Source: JADGQN01 sp035315185 | GTDB lineage: Bacteria; Desulfobacterota; Syntrophorhabdia; Syntrophorhabdales; WCHB1-27 | Reading direction: 5' to 3' | DNA: 64,000 nucleotides | NCBI GenBank assembly: GCA_035315185.1 | Contig: DATFYE010000206.1 | Span: 27,378 to 91,377, forward strand | Shown here: one piece after another, positions 52,410 through 61,213 of the stretch | Layout of the letters: each line of letters begins with the position of its first letter | Numbering within the stretch: the first letter of the stretch is position 1 | The notes under the pieces: model-generated | What the model saw: the letters and a program-made list of their open reading frames with translations, nothing else | Told to the model about the DNA's origin: nothing | Databases searched by the model: none | Made by a program: the position numbers and the translations under genes

Positions 52410-52561
52410 ACATACCGCGAGATAGATTTCCGCTCGCGCGTGCTGCTTTGCCGGTCGAGAGAGCAACGCGGGACCCAAGAAGAAGGATACTATCCGGCGT
52501 GTACGTTTGGTGCATTAGGCCTTTTGATGTGGTACATTATGTAGGCCAGGAGGATATAAAC

Positions 52562-54085
52562 GTGCCGTCAGACACACCCCGCTTACAGGAAGATGATCTT
52601 CCCAAGGTCCCCTTCCTCCTCGACAGTATCTCGACGCGCTTCATCCGCGAGAACAGGATTGTCCCTCTGGAGCTGAAAAACAACGTACTGAAGGTCCTCA
52701 TGGCGGATCCTCTCGATCGGGAAGCAATCGATGCACTGCGGGTCGCCATCTCGGGCGAGGTGGTGATCTACACGGCCGACATGAAGATGATCGAGGAGTA
52801 CATCAGCAAGTTCTACACGCAGGAGGCGCAGAATATAGACCGGATCATCGAAGACATGGACGGAGGAAGCTTTGAGTTCGTCAGCGACAATGAAGAGGAC
52901 GTTGGTCACCTCAAAGACCTCGCGTCGGAAGCACCCATCGTCAAGCTGGTCAACCTTCTTATCACCCGTGCTGTGGAAGGGCGTGCGAGCGACATACACG
53001 TCGAGCCTTTCGACGATGAACTGAAGGTACGGTACCGTATTGACGGCGTGCTGCACGATATAGAGTCGATACCCAAAAAGTTGCAGGCAGCGATCGTTTC
53101 ACGCATCAAGATCATGGCACGATTGAACATCGCCGAGCGGAGGCTGCCTCAGGACGGCCGCATACGGCTCATGGTCGGGCAGCGGGAGATAGACCTCAGG
53201 GTCTCTTCAATCCCCATAGTCCACGGGGAGAGCATCGTTATGAGGATCCTCGACAAGGAAGGCATTATGGTCGACCTCGACTCGTTGGGATTTCCTCCGA
53301 ACACCCTCACGACCTTTCATCAACTTATCAATAAACCGAACGGCATCATGCTCGTGACCGGACCGACGGGCAGCGGCAAGACGACCACTCTGTATGGGGC
53401 GCTGGACAAAATAAATTCCCCGGACAAAAAGATCATCACCGTGGAAGACCCGGTCGAGTATCAGCTTAAAGGGGTCAACCAGATCCAGGTCAAGCCCCAG
53501 ATAGGCCTCAATTTCGCCACCACGCTGCGCCACATTGTCCGGCAGGACCCGGACATCATCATGATCGGCGAGATCAGAGATCTCGAGACCGCGGAGATCG
53601 CCATACAGTCGGCCTTAACAGGCCACCTCGTTTTCTCCACGCTCCATACCAATGATGCCCCGAGTGCGATCACACGCCTTCTTGACATGGGAGTCGAGAA
53701 CTTCCTGCTCTCTTCCACCGTACGCGGTATCCTGGCCCAGAGGCTTGTCAGGAAGATCTGCCCTGTTTGCAAAGAAGTCGATCCGGCGCCGGCAAACAAG
53801 GAAGAGCTCAAGATCATCGGTAACAGCGACTCCGTTACCCTTTACCGCGGCAAGGGATGTGAGAACTGTGTTTTCACTGGCTATCGCGGCAGGTCAGGCA
53901 TCTTCGAGCTGCTGACGGTGACCGACGAATTACGGAAGCTGATCCTCAAGAGTGCCGACGCTGGTCAGTTGCGGGAGACGGCCAGGCAGGAAGGCATGAT
54001 CACGCTGCTCGAGGACGGCGTTGCTAAAATTAAAGCCGGCGTGACCACCCTGAGCGAGATCTTCAGGGTTACTCAGGAGGCTTAA
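52562..54085 (+). CDS. gspE: Type II secretion ATPase GspE
   Basis: About 507 residues from a GTG at 52562 with AGGAGG upstream; the longer frame from 52391 is rejected. Motifs are GPTGSGKTTTLYG (Walker A), IIMIGEIRDLETAEIAIQSALTGH (Asp box, Walker B and His box) and the zinc tetracysteine CPVC...GCENC near residues 399-439. It powers pseudopilus assembly from the cytoplasmic face. It is first gene of the operon. Confidence 0.95.
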   Translation: MPSDTPRLQEDDLPKVPFLLDSISTRFIRENRIVPLELKNNVLKVLMADPLDREAIDALRVAISGEVVIYTADMKMIEEYISKFYTQEAQNIDRIIEDMDGGSFEFVSDNEEDVGHLKDLASEAPIVKLVNLLITRAVEGRASDIHVEPFDDELKVRYRIDGVLHDIESIPKKLQAAIVSRIKIMARLNIAERRLPQDGRIRLMVGQREIDLRVSSIPIVHGESIVMRILDKEGIMVDLDSLGFPPNTLTTFHQLINKPNGIMLVTGPTGSGKTTTLYGALDKINSPDKKIITVEDPVEYQLKGVNQIQVKPQIGLNFATTLRHIVRQDPDIIMIGEIRDLETAEIAIQSALTGHLVFSTLHTNDAPSAITRLLDMGVENFLLSSTVRGILAQRLVRKICPVCKEVDPAPANKEELKIIGNSDSVTLYRGKGCENCVFTGYRGRSGIFELLTVTDELRKLILKSADAGQLRETARQEGMITLLEDGVAKIKAGVTTLSEIFRVTQEA

Positions 54086-54090
54086 CCGGC

Positions 54091-55284
54091 ATGCCCGTCT
54101 TTTCCTATACAGCAACAACGATGGAAGGCTCAATTGTCGAAGGTGTGGTAGAGGCACCCGAGGAGAAGAGCGCTGTCGAGAAGCTGAAAAGTACGGGGGT
54201 TATCCCGTTAAAGCTCGCTGCGCCCAAAGAAGAAGGTGCGGGGCGTCTCTGGCGCAAGTCGGCAAAAGGGGGCCTGTTAACATTCACAACAGAAATGTCG
54301 GCCCTCCTGAGTGCAGGCTTGCCTCTTGACCGGAGCCTTAACATCCTGTCCGACATATCCGAAAGCAGGGAGATGAAGAGTGTTATTCAATCGATCCTCA
54401 AGTCGATCAGGGAAGGAAGCGCATTTTCGGACGCTTTGCAACGACACCCGAAGATTTTCTCCAAGCTCTACGTAAGCATGATACGGGCAGGTGAGGTTGG
54501 CGGAGCACTCGACGTCGTCCTTGATAAATTGGGCGAGTTCCTGGAGACGTCAAAGGAGCTGAAGGACCACGTGGTTTCCGCTATGATCTACCCCACGATA
54601 CTCGTCCTGACCGGCGGCGCGTCGATCATTGTGATGCTGACTTTTGTCCTCCCGAGATTTTCCGTAATATTCTCCGAACTGGGAAGCGCGTTACCCCTTC
54701 CTACACAGATACTCCTGGCAGTGAGCAATGCTCTGAAGTCATACTGGTGGATTGTGCTCTTGATCGTAATGGGAGGATGGTTTCCTATCAGGAGCTACGT
54801 GAGATCGGAAGCAGGTAGATACAGGTGGGACGCCCTTAAGCTTCGCATGGTCGGCGATGTCACCAGGCGGCTGGAGACCGCGCGCTTCTGCAGGACGCTC
54901 GGCACCCTCATAAAAAGCGGGGTCCCGCTCCTTCAGGCCCTGACCAATGCGAAGGAGGTTCTGGGTAACCAGGTAATAGCCTCCGCAATAGACAAGGTAG
55001 CTAAAGGCACCAAGGAAGGCAAGGGCATAGCCGTCCCCCTCTCCGAGGCACACGTCTTCCCGCCGCTTGCTCTCTCTATGATCAAGGTCGGGGAGGAGAC
55101 GGGACAGCTTGATACGATGCTCCTCAAGGTGGCAACCACCTATGAGAAGAGTTTACGGGAGGCATTGAAGCGATTCATGAGCCTTCTTGAGCCCTTGATG
55201 ATTCTAATAATGGCCCTGATTATCGGCTTTATCGTAATCTCGATGCTCCTGGGCGTTTACAGCATAATGGATCTACCGGTCTGA
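54091..55284 (+). CDS. gspF: Type II secretion inner-membrane protein GspF
   Basis: 397 residues with the duplicated T2SSF domain: FTTEMSALLSAGLPLDRSLNILSD and FCRTLGTLIKSGVPLLQALTNAKEV, and helices near 168-190, 215-235 and 370-395 (MILIMALIIGFIVISMLLGVYSI). It forms the platform for pseudopilin assembly. It follows gspE by 5 bp. The 73 bp after its stop consist of GGTTGATTA-type tandem repeats. Confidence 0.95.
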   Translation: MPVFSYTATTMEGSIVEGVVEAPEEKSAVEKLKSTGVIPLKLAAPKEEGAGRLWRKSAKGGLLTFTTEMSALLSAGLPLDRSLNILSDISESREMKSVIQSILKSIREGSAFSDALQRHPKIFSKLYVSMIRAGEVGGALDVVLDKLGEFLETSKELKDHVVSAMIYPTILVLTGGASIIVMLTFVLPRFSVIFSELGSALPLPTQILLAVSNALKSYWWIVLLIVMGGWFPIRSYVRSEAGRYRWDALKLRMVGDVTRRLETARFCRTLGTLIKSGVPLLQALTNAKEVLGNQVIASAIDKVAKGTKEGKGIAVPLSEAHVFPPLALSMIKVGEETGQLDTMLLKVATTYEKSLREALKRFMSLLEPLMILIMALIIGFIVISMLLGVYSIMDLPV

Positions 55285-55288
55285 TTGG

Positions 55289-55330
55289 GAAAGTTGATTG
55301 GTTGATTAGTTGAGTGGTTGATTAGGTAAT
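55289..55330. repeat. Short degenerate tandem repeat GTTGATTGG/A
   Basis: Four to five imperfect copies of an 8-9 base unit (GTTGATTG, GTTGATTA, GTTGAGTG, GTTGATTAG) fill the gspF-gspH gap, where gspG would normally lie. A related GGTTTGATT repeat lies at 21968-22000. Confidence 0.6.
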
Positions 55331-55357
55331 TAGCAAGGCTGAGAAACAAAAGCACCA

Positions 55358-55840
55358 ATGAACAGTAAAAACGTGTTGAACTCGACACTCGACACTCGGA
55401 ACTCGGAACTTCCGTCCGGTTTCACGTTGATCGAACTGGCCGTGGTGCTTTTTCTCATGGCGCTTATAGCCGGCCTCTCTGCAATCTTTTTTGGGAACAC
55501 ACTGCCCTCGGCAAAGCTTACCGCCACAGGCAGAGAACTATCGGCAACGATCCGGCAAGCTCGATCCCTTGCGCAACTCAAGGGCACTTCACAGACGGTC
55601 CTGGTCAACCTCGATACGAGAAGGTACGGGATAGAAGGTCGGAGCACAAAAAGCATTCCGCCGGAGATCGGCATGAAACTGCTGGATCCACTTTTGGGAG
55701 AAGTGCAGGGCGGAACGTACCGGATTCTCTTTGAAGCCACCGGCGGCATCGAAGGGGCCACAATCGATCTATGGAACAGAAACCGGTCACTACGCATAGT
55801 CACCGATCCGGTACTGGGAACGGTAACCCTCAAGCAGTGA
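55358..55840 (+). CDS. gspH: Minor pseudopilin GspH
   Basis: 160 residues. The type IV pilin-like leader ends before GFTLIELAVVLFLMALIAGL (prepilin peptidase cuts after the Gly). The rest matches GspH: ATGRELSATIRQARSLAQLKG, an Ala/Arg-rich helix, and a beta domain. It lacks the GspG calcium-site ending, so it is not the major pseudopilin. The 21-residue leader (NSKNVLNSTLDTRNSELPS) is encoded by CTCGACA/CTCGGAA tandem repeats. Confidence 0.85.
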   Translation: MNSKNVLNSTLDTRNSELPSGFTLIELAVVLFLMALIAGLSAIFFGNTLPSAKLTATGRELSATIRQARSLAQLKGTSQTVLVNLDTRRYGIEGRSTKSIPPEIGMKLLDPLLGEVQGGTYRILFEATGGIEGATIDLWNRNRSLRIVTDPVLGTVTLKQ

Positions 55841-55925
55841 CCAGTGGCCAGTAAGCAGCGGAGGGTGAGCAGCGACGGTGAACGGTGATCAGTGATCGGT
55901 TATCAGTTATCGATGACGAGCCAGC
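55841..55925. repeat. Degenerate short repeats between gspH and gspI
   Basis: The 85 bp gap is built of imperfect 8-10 base units such as CAGTGACCAGTGGCCAGTAA and GTGATCAGTGATCGGTTATC. No gene is seen. Confidence 0.5.
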
Positions 55926-56462
55926 ATGAATCTTGAATTTATGAACTCCATCAATTCGAAATTCGAAATTCGAAATTCGAAATTGCGCCGCGGTTGCAAA
56001 GGCTTTACGTTGCTCGAGGTCCTCGTCTCACTCTCAATCGTCGCCATCGCAGCAGTGGTCGTATTTCAGCTCTTTTCGGCAGACCTGAGAGCAATCGCCG
56101 CATCAGAGGATTACGCATCTGCCGTGGTGAAGGCCGAGACCAAGATGCGGGAAGTGCTCGACAATGACGATCTCCAGGAATCGTCGTGGAGCGAGGCAAC
56201 TCCCGACGGTTACCGAATCGACGCCTCCGTCACAGATGTATTGAAGGAGAAGACAAAGAACCTTCAGGTAAGGCTCATGCAGGTCGATCTCACAACACGC
56301 TGGTTCAGGGGGACGAAGGAGAAAATGCTGGCACTCAGAACCATGAAGCTCGTCAACAAACTCGCGCCTGCTGCCTCCACGCCTGGCGGGGCTGCGCCTA
56401 AGACCGGAGCCACCGGCACGGCCACGCCCGCTGCAGCCGCACCCAGAGTGCAAGGCCAATGA
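55926..56462 (+). CDS. gspI: Minor pseudopilin GspI
   Basis: 178 residues. The leader is followed by GFTLLEVLVSLSIVAIAAVV. The mature domain has DYASAVVKAETKMREVL, as in GspI. The tail is unusual: about 35 residues rich in Ala, Pro, Thr and Gly (STPGGAAPKTGATGTATPAA). The leader is encoded by a perfect heptamer array, (AATTCGA)n at 55950-55983. The ATG at 55926 or 55941 could start translation. It overlaps gspJ by 4 bp. Confidence 0.85.
   Translation: MNLEFMNSINSKFEIRNSKLRRGCKGFTLLEVLVSLSIVAIAAVVVFQLFSADLRAIAASEDYASAVVKAETKMREVLDNDDLQESSWSEATPDGYRIDASVTDVLKEKTKNLQVRLMQVDLTTRWFRGTKEKMLALRTMKLVNKLAPAASTPGGAAPKTGATGTATPAAAAPRVQGQ
55950..55983 (+). repeat. Heptamer tandem array AATTCGA inside gspI leader
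   Basis: Almost five direct copies of AATTCGA (or AAATTCG) encode KFEIRNSK of the GspI leader peptide. Copy-number change by one unit would shift the frame. Confidence 0.75.
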
Positions 56463-57292
56463 ACCGCCACTCGCCACTCGCTACTCGCCGCTCGACACTG
56501 CCTTGCCGTGGGTTTACGCTTTTGGAGCTCATCATCTCCATCAGTATGCTCGTTATCATCATCGTCATCATTTCAGCCGCAATGAACATCGCGTCCCGCT
56601 CGATCGCTGCTGGTGAAAAGAAGGTAGAGGCGCTCGAACGACTTAGGACGTCCCTCTCTATCATGAACGCACAGATCCAATCCGCAACACCGTTAACGTA
56701 CAGTGACCAGGGTGACCATGCTACCCAGGGTACCAAGACCACCCAAGGTACTGGTACTGTCCAAGGTGCTCAAGGTGTCCAAGGTGTCCAAAATGCCCAG
56801 GCTGGCCAAGGTACGCAAGCCACCCAGGGTGCCCAGGCCATCCAAGGCGCACAGCCTACCCAAGGTACTGGCACTGTCCAAGGTGCTCAGGGTGCGCAGC
56901 CTGTCCAGGTTACACAGAAGACCTATTTCACGGGAAACAGAACCTCTTTGCAGCTCTCCACCAACTATTCAATCTGGGGCGGGCAGAAAGGTTACGTGGT
57001 TGTCACATACCGGGTCGAAACGGACCCTTCCGGCAAGAGAGCGCTCTATGCGACCGAACATATGGTCGGCATAGAAGCTTCAAAACAGACGAAGCTCCTT
57101 GATGGTTTCGACGATATCGGTTTTGAGTATTTTCAGAAAGGGCTCACGGTTGGCGAACCGGGCACATGGGTGCAGGATTGGACAACCGACACAGCTATTC
57201 CTTCAAAGATAAGGGTCTATCTTCTGTCCGGATCAAAGGAGCGCTTGATAATTCTCCCGATCAGGACGAGGCCGCTTGCCGGTGGGGCTTGA
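56459..57292 (+). CDS. gspJ: Minor pseudopilin GspJ with inserted Gln-Gly repeat
   Basis: 277 residues. The leader is encoded by CGCCACTCG repeats, then GFTLLELIISISMLVIIIV. After the N-terminal helix, residues 83-153 are a low-complexity run of three-residue units (TQG, VQG, AQG, AQA), encoded by about 23 imperfect 9-base repeats such as ACCCAAGGT/GTCCAAGGT. The normal GspJ beta domain resumes at TYFTGNRTSLQLST and ends IRVYLLSGSKERLIILPIRT. The insert is absent from GspJ proteins I know and would form an extended surface loop near the pseudopilus tip. Confidence 0.85.
   Translation: MNRHSPLATRRSTLPCRGFTLLELIISISMLVIIIVIISAAMNIASRSIAAGEKKVEALERLRTSLSIMNAQIQSATPLTYSDQGDHATQGTKTTQGTGTVQGAQGVQGVQNAQAGQGTQATQGAQAIQGAQPTQGTGTVQGAQGAQPVQVTQKTYFTGNRTSLQLSTNYSIWGGQKGYVVVTYRVETDPSGKRALYATEHMVGIEASKQTKLLDGFDDIGFEYFQKGLTVGEPGTWVQDWTTDTAIPSKIRVYLLSGSKERLIILPIRTRPLAGGA
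56705..56917 (+). repeat. 9-base coding repeat (xQG units) within gspJ
   Basis: Imperfect tandem copies of a CCAAGGT-containing 9-mer translate to TQG/VQG/AQG triplets over 71 residues. Some longer blocks are duplicated (GGTACTGGTACTGTCCAAGG and GGTACTGGCACTGTCCAAGG), which suggests recent expansion. Confidence 0.85.
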
Positions 57293-57298
57293 CGGGTG

Positions 57299-58345
57299 AT
57301 GCGACATAAACAATCTATCCCAATCTCTGGTGCGGTCCTGGGTTCACAGGATGGCGTTGCGCTTCTCATGGTCCTATGGGCCCTCACCATCCTCAGCGCA
57401 ATCGTCCTTTCCTTTTCGCTGATGGCGCGCACCGAGGCATATTCGTCTGCATCCTTCAAAACAACAGTTGCGAACAGGCTTCTCGCCGAAGCAGGGATAG
57501 AGAGAGGCATTATGGAGATTCTTTACAGGAATGGCAACAAAGGTCCGCAAACAACCGTTCCCGAGGGCGGCGAAACGGTTCAAATCGATGGCACTGCGTA
57601 TTCCGGAAAAATAGAGAATGGTCAGTATACATTCCGGATTATGGATGAGTCAGGGAAGATACCGCTCAACGCACTTACCGATAGCACCGGCGTCGTTCTG
57701 AAGAACCTGTTGACGAATATGGGATACCAGGAGGAGGATGCCCAAACGGTGGTCGACTCCGTCCTCGACTGGAGGGATGAGGACGAGCTCCGCCGGCTTC
57801 ACGGCGCCGAAAGTGAGTACTACATGACGCTGCCAAACCCTTACAAAGCAAAAAATGGCCCCTTTGATACGGTTGAGGAGCTTCTGCTCGTGAAAGGGGT
57901 GACCCCCGCCATGCTTTACGGGGATGGCAAGAAAAAAGGTATCATCAACTTTCTCACCGTTACTTCGAACTCCAACACGATAAACGTGAACGCCGCACCG
58001 AAGGAGGTCTTGATGGCCGTCCCAGGTCTGGATCCGGCTAAGGTGGATACGTTGATGATTCAGAGAAACGCCATACCCGTGACGCCCACCGCGGGCACGA
58101 CGGGCACTCAGGGGGGGGTTCAGAGCACCCAGGGTGTTCAGGATTTGGCTGCGATCCTCGGTGAGAAAAATCCCGCGGCAGCTGCCTTTCTCACCACGAA
58201 CGAATCAAACGTTTTTGCCATAGACGCGACCGGCAACAGGGAAGGAGGCCAACAGCGTTACGGTATAAGGGCGATAGTGATTCTCGATGGAAATACAGGA
58301 TACCGTTACGTATACTATAAGAGCCCAGCACAGGTGGAACCATGA
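57299..58345 (+). CDS. gspK: Type II secretion pseudopilin GspK
   Basis: About 348 residues. GVALLMVLWALTILSAIVLSFSLM is the atypical pseudopilin helix lacking the standard glutamate context, normal for GspK. YTFRIMDESGKIPLNAL, VVDSVLDWRDEDELRRLHGAE and NTINVNAAPKEVLMAVPG follow. Near residue 262 a short PTAGTTGTQGGVQSTQGVQD segment echoes the GspJ repeat and contains a run of eight G (58111-58118). GspK caps the pseudopilus with GspI and GspJ. GTG 57296 is the alternative start. Confidence 0.93.
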   Translation: MRHKQSIPISGAVLGSQDGVALLMVLWALTILSAIVLSFSLMARTEAYSSASFKTTVANRLLAEAGIERGIMEILYRNGNKGPQTTVPEGGETVQIDGTAYSGKIENGQYTFRIMDESGKIPLNALTDSTGVVLKNLLTNMGYQEEDAQTVVDSVLDWRDEDELRRLHGAESEYYMTLPNPYKAKNGPFDTVEELLLVKGVTPAMLYGDGKKKGIINFLTVTSNSNTINVNAAPKEVLMAVPGLDPAKVDTLMIQRNAIPVTPTAGTTGTQGGVQSTQGVQDLAAILGEKNPAAAAFLTTNESNVFAIDATGNREGGQQRYGIRAIVILDGNTGYRYVYYKSPAQVEP

Positions 58346-59865
58346 CAGGAGCAATGGCGCTGCAGAAGCTCGTTACCATTTCTTCCGAGTCCATAGCCAG
58401 AGCGAAGCGAGTTGCTAAACCGCTCCGGAAGATACTCTTTTTCAGTTTAGCGGACGAGACAATTCTGCCCAAGCGGGCGCTCGCTCTTTCCATCGAACCG
58501 GGGCAACTTTCGATTATTTACGGGTCCAGGTTCTTCTCACGAATTAAGGTGAAAGGCGCACGGACCTCGCCTTTCGAAGAGGGCAAGTATCCCTCACCTG
58601 CCAATGTGGCCTCTGCTCTCACCTTGGCCAGGAATGACTTGAGAGCCCTTGGCTCTGAGATAACGCTCTCCATTCCCAAGGCGTGGGCAGTGGCGAGATG
58701 GGCAGAGTTACCGATTACGGTTAAGGAGAATCTAACGGACGTTATCTCTTACGAGTTGGACAGACTGACCCCGTTTAATTCGGAGAATGCCTTCTACGAC
58801 TTCAGAATACTCGGTGAAGATGACCGGAAGCTGAGCATCATGCTTATCGCCGCAAAGGCCGATCTTATCAAGCCATACCTGGAAGCCATCAAGGAAAAAG
58901 GCATTACGGTCGATAGAGTGACCACCAGCCCTTCTGCCATCGCAACGCTTTGCAGCCGCGGCCAAACCAACCAGAATATCATCTTTGCGAACGTCGGCGC
59001 AGCCGGATATGAGGTAGGGCTTGTCGTCGATAGCCTTCTTACTTCTTTCTGTGCAGGTAGCATTGACGCGAATGATGGGAGCTCAAGCCTGGATGCGGTG
59101 GTTGAGGAGATCAACCGGTGCGCCGCGACCGCAAAGCGAGGCGGAACACCACGACTTATGCTCTGCACTGGAGAAGAAGGCCTCGGTAAACAGTTAAAAG
59201 GAATGCTGCCCTCGGCAGTCGGCGTGTTTGAAGACATCGATGCGACGTTTGCTCTTCCACAAGAGTTCGGGCGCATCTCACCTGTAGCAGCAGGAAGCAT
59301 GCTCGAGTCGCTCTGGCCGCAGGCGAAAGGATTCAACCTGCTTCAGAAAGGCCGGCGGGAAGAACCAGCAACGCCTGTGATTTTTACCTTGGTGCTCGTA
59401 ATCGCACTTGTAGCCCTCGGGATTCTTTACGTGGTGGCTCCACTTAGGGTAGAGGAGAAGAGACTTGAGGAGATCGAGCGTCGTGTGGCCGCGATACGTG
59501 GCGAGGTCAAGAAAGTGGAGGCACTTAAGAAAGAGGTCGACGCTTTGGAAAGTGAAGTCTCCACCGTAAACGGCTTCAAGAAAGATAAACCGATGACGCT
59601 TCAAATACTGAAGGAGCTCACTGCTATCCTCCCCAAGAGCGCCTGGCTGACTCGGGTGCGGGTCACAGACACAACGGTGGAGATCGAAGGCTACGCTGCT
59701 GCGGCTACCGAGCTCTTGCCGAAGCTCGAAGCCTCCCCATATCTCAGGAAAGTGGAGTTTGCCTCTCCCACGTTCAGAGACGTGCGGTTAAACAGCGATC
59801 GGTTCGTCATTAAAATGGAGATCGAAGTCCCCGGAAAAGAGGCGGAAGGAAAGATCGGGCAATGA
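58342..59865 (+). CDS. gspL: Type II secretion protein GspL (PilM/PilN-like)
   Basis: 507 residues. The N-terminal two-thirds is an actin-like cytoplasmic domain (ELPITVKENLTDVISYELDRLTPF; IFANVGAAGYEVGLVVD). A helix at about residue 350 (VIFTLVLVIALVALGILYVVAPL) follows, then a coiled coil and a ferredoxin-like periplasmic domain (ILPKSAWLTRVRVTDTTVEIEG). It links the GspE ATPase to the inner-membrane platform. It overlaps gspK and gspM by 4 bp each. Confidence 0.88.
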   Translation: MTGAMALQKLVTISSESIARAKRVAKPLRKILFFSLADETILPKRALALSIEPGQLSIIYGSRFFSRIKVKGARTSPFEEGKYPSPANVASALTLARNDLRALGSEITLSIPKAWAVARWAELPITVKENLTDVISYELDRLTPFNSENAFYDFRILGEDDRKLSIMLIAAKADLIKPYLEAIKEKGITVDRVTTSPSAIATLCSRGQTNQNIIFANVGAAGYEVGLVVDSLLTSFCAGSIDANDGSSSLDAVVEEINRCAATAKRGGTPRLMLCTGEEGLGKQLKGMLPSAVGVFEDIDATFALPQEFGRISPVAAGSMLESLWPQAKGFNLLQKGRREEPATPVIFTLVLVIALVALGILYVVAPLRVEEKRLEEIERRVAAIRGEVKKVEALKKEVDALESEVSTVNGFKKDKPMTLQILKELTAILPKSAWLTRVRVTDTTVEIEGYAAAATELLPKLEASPYLRKVEFASPTFRDVRLNSDRFVIKMEIEVPGKEAEGKIGQ

Positions 59866-60413
59866 ACAAAAGAAGGAGCCTACTCGTAGCCTTGCCCCTC
59901 CTGATTATCCTCGCAGGGCTGGCCTTTTATGAATATGTGTATCTTCAGATCAAAGCGGAGGTTGCTTCTGTCAGGGAGACAGAGGCAGCGAAGGCAAACA
60001 GTCTCCAGAAGTATCTGACGTTTGTTTCGAAGAAACAGGAGCTGGAAAAAAGACTCATTCAGCTCAGGGAAACCACGAAGGCTGACGAGCCCAAGTTACT
60101 TTCTGGAGACACACTCTCTCTGGCCGCAGCCTCCTTGCAGACTACGGTTAAAGGAATGATCACTTCAAGAAGTGGAACTATATCGAGTGAGCGGGTTGAG
60201 AAGCCCGAAGACCTCGGCAAGTTCAAGGTGGTGAGCGTCAGCATCGATGCGGTAGTACCCGATCCGAGGGCGTTGAGCGACGTACTGTACGCCATGGAGA
60301 CACAGACGCCGTACCTTGCTGTGAGGGAGCTCGACGCGAGAGTCAAAAACTTTACTCAGCCTCGGGAACTTATGATACGGCTCAAAGTATCAGGCATAAC
60401 AAGAGGAAAGTAA
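59862..60413 (+). CDS. gspM: Type II secretion protein GspM
   Basis: 183 residues: one N-terminal helix (LLVALPLLIILAGLAFYEYV), a coiled coil (KKQELEKRLIQLRET) and a periplasmic ferredoxin-like domain (FKVVSVSIDAVVPDPRALSDVLYAME). Partner of GspL. The start overlaps the gspL stop as ATGA. Confidence 0.85.
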   Translation: MNKRRSLLVALPLLIILAGLAFYEYVYLQIKAEVASVRETEAAKANSLQKYLTFVSKKQELEKRLIQLRETTKADEPKLLSGDTLSLAAASLQTTVKGMITSRSGTISSERVEKPEDLGKFKVVSVSIDAVVPDPRALSDVLYAMETQTPYLAVRELDARVKNFTQPRELMIRLKVSGITRGK

Positions 60414-60414
60414 G

Positions 60415-61137
60415 ATGCGTCTCTTCACTCATATCCTCAAGAGCATAAACATCTTAAACCTGGTCCTCATCGCGGCCGTGGCATCGCTTGCTGTCTACTT
60501 GCTCCATCCCCTTCTGAACGGTAAAGTAACCTATAAGGCGCCGACACTGGCCCAACAGGCACCACCGTCCCAGGAGGAAAAGCGCGCTACCGGTCAAAGC
60601 CCTCCGGTGTCGGACTACATGGTGGTTGCGGAGCAGAATATCTTCCATCCCGAGAGGAAAATCCCGCCCGAAAACACGGACGAGAAACCCATGTCAAAGC
60701 CTGAAATCTTTCTTTACGGTACCCTGCTGACGGACAACATGCGCCTCGCGTACATAGAGGATAAAAAGTCACCGCAGAGTTCGCCCGGAAGAGGGAACAG
60801 GCAAACCGTTGTGAAGCAAGGCGACGTGGTCAGCGGCTTTCTTCTCAAGAGCGTGGAAGCAGACAGGATAGTCTTGGTGCGGGGTGAGGAACAGATAATT
60901 GTCTATCTGAATGATACAAAGAAAACAAGGTCGGCAGCGACGCCAGCACAACCGACAGGTATGCAGCCGGGCACGGTGCCGACCGTGCGACCCGGCGCAG
61001 GAGCCATTGTGCCGCCGATCCAGGCAATGCCCCAGCAACCGCCTGCTTCTCCTGCTGCCGCTTCCCAGCCCGTCCGGCAGCCATCACGGCCACCGCGAAC
61101 AACTGCCGGCCAGGCAACAACTCAACCTCAGCAGTAA
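60415..61137 (+). CDS. gspC: Type II secretion protein GspC-like
   Basis: 240 residues. The N-terminal helix (NLVLIAAVASLAVYLLHPLL) is followed by the homology-region domain (DYMVVAEQNIFHPERK, IFLYGTLLTDNMRLAYIEDK, VKQGDVVSGFLLKSVEADRIVLVRGEE). The tail is Pro/Gln-rich. It connects the inner-membrane platform to the GspD secretin. There is no PDZ domain. It begins 1 base after the gspM stop. Confidence 0.85.
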   Translation: MRLFTHILKSINILNLVLIAAVASLAVYLLHPLLNGKVTYKAPTLAQQAPPSQEEKRATGQSPPVSDYMVVAEQNIFHPERKIPPENTDEKPMSKPEIFLYGTLLTDNMRLAYIEDKKSPQSSPGRGNRQTVVKQGDVVSGFLLKSVEADRIVLVRGEEQIIVYLNDTKKTRSAATPAQPTGMQPGTVPTVRPGAGAIVPPIQAMPQQPPASPAAASQPVRQPSRPPRTTAGQATTQPQQ

Positions 61138-61213
61138 ATGTTCTCTGGCAAAACCAAACAGATTGTTTTTTTCGGGTCTCTATACTACCCTTTAAACGGA
61201 GAATTCGAATAGT

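Noticed and set aside
55358..55840. Calling this gene gspG
   Set aside because: The mature region is Arg/Ala-rich like GspH and lacks the conserved C-terminal calcium-site segment of the major pseudopilin.
55940..56000. CRISPR-like array
   Set aside because: Units are 7 bases and directly adjacent with no spacers; no cas genes are present. It is a microsatellite in a leader peptide.
56705..56917. Collagen-like protein gene separate from gspJ
   Set aside because: The repeat is in frame with the pilin helix before it and the GspJ domain after it, and Gly is not at every third position.
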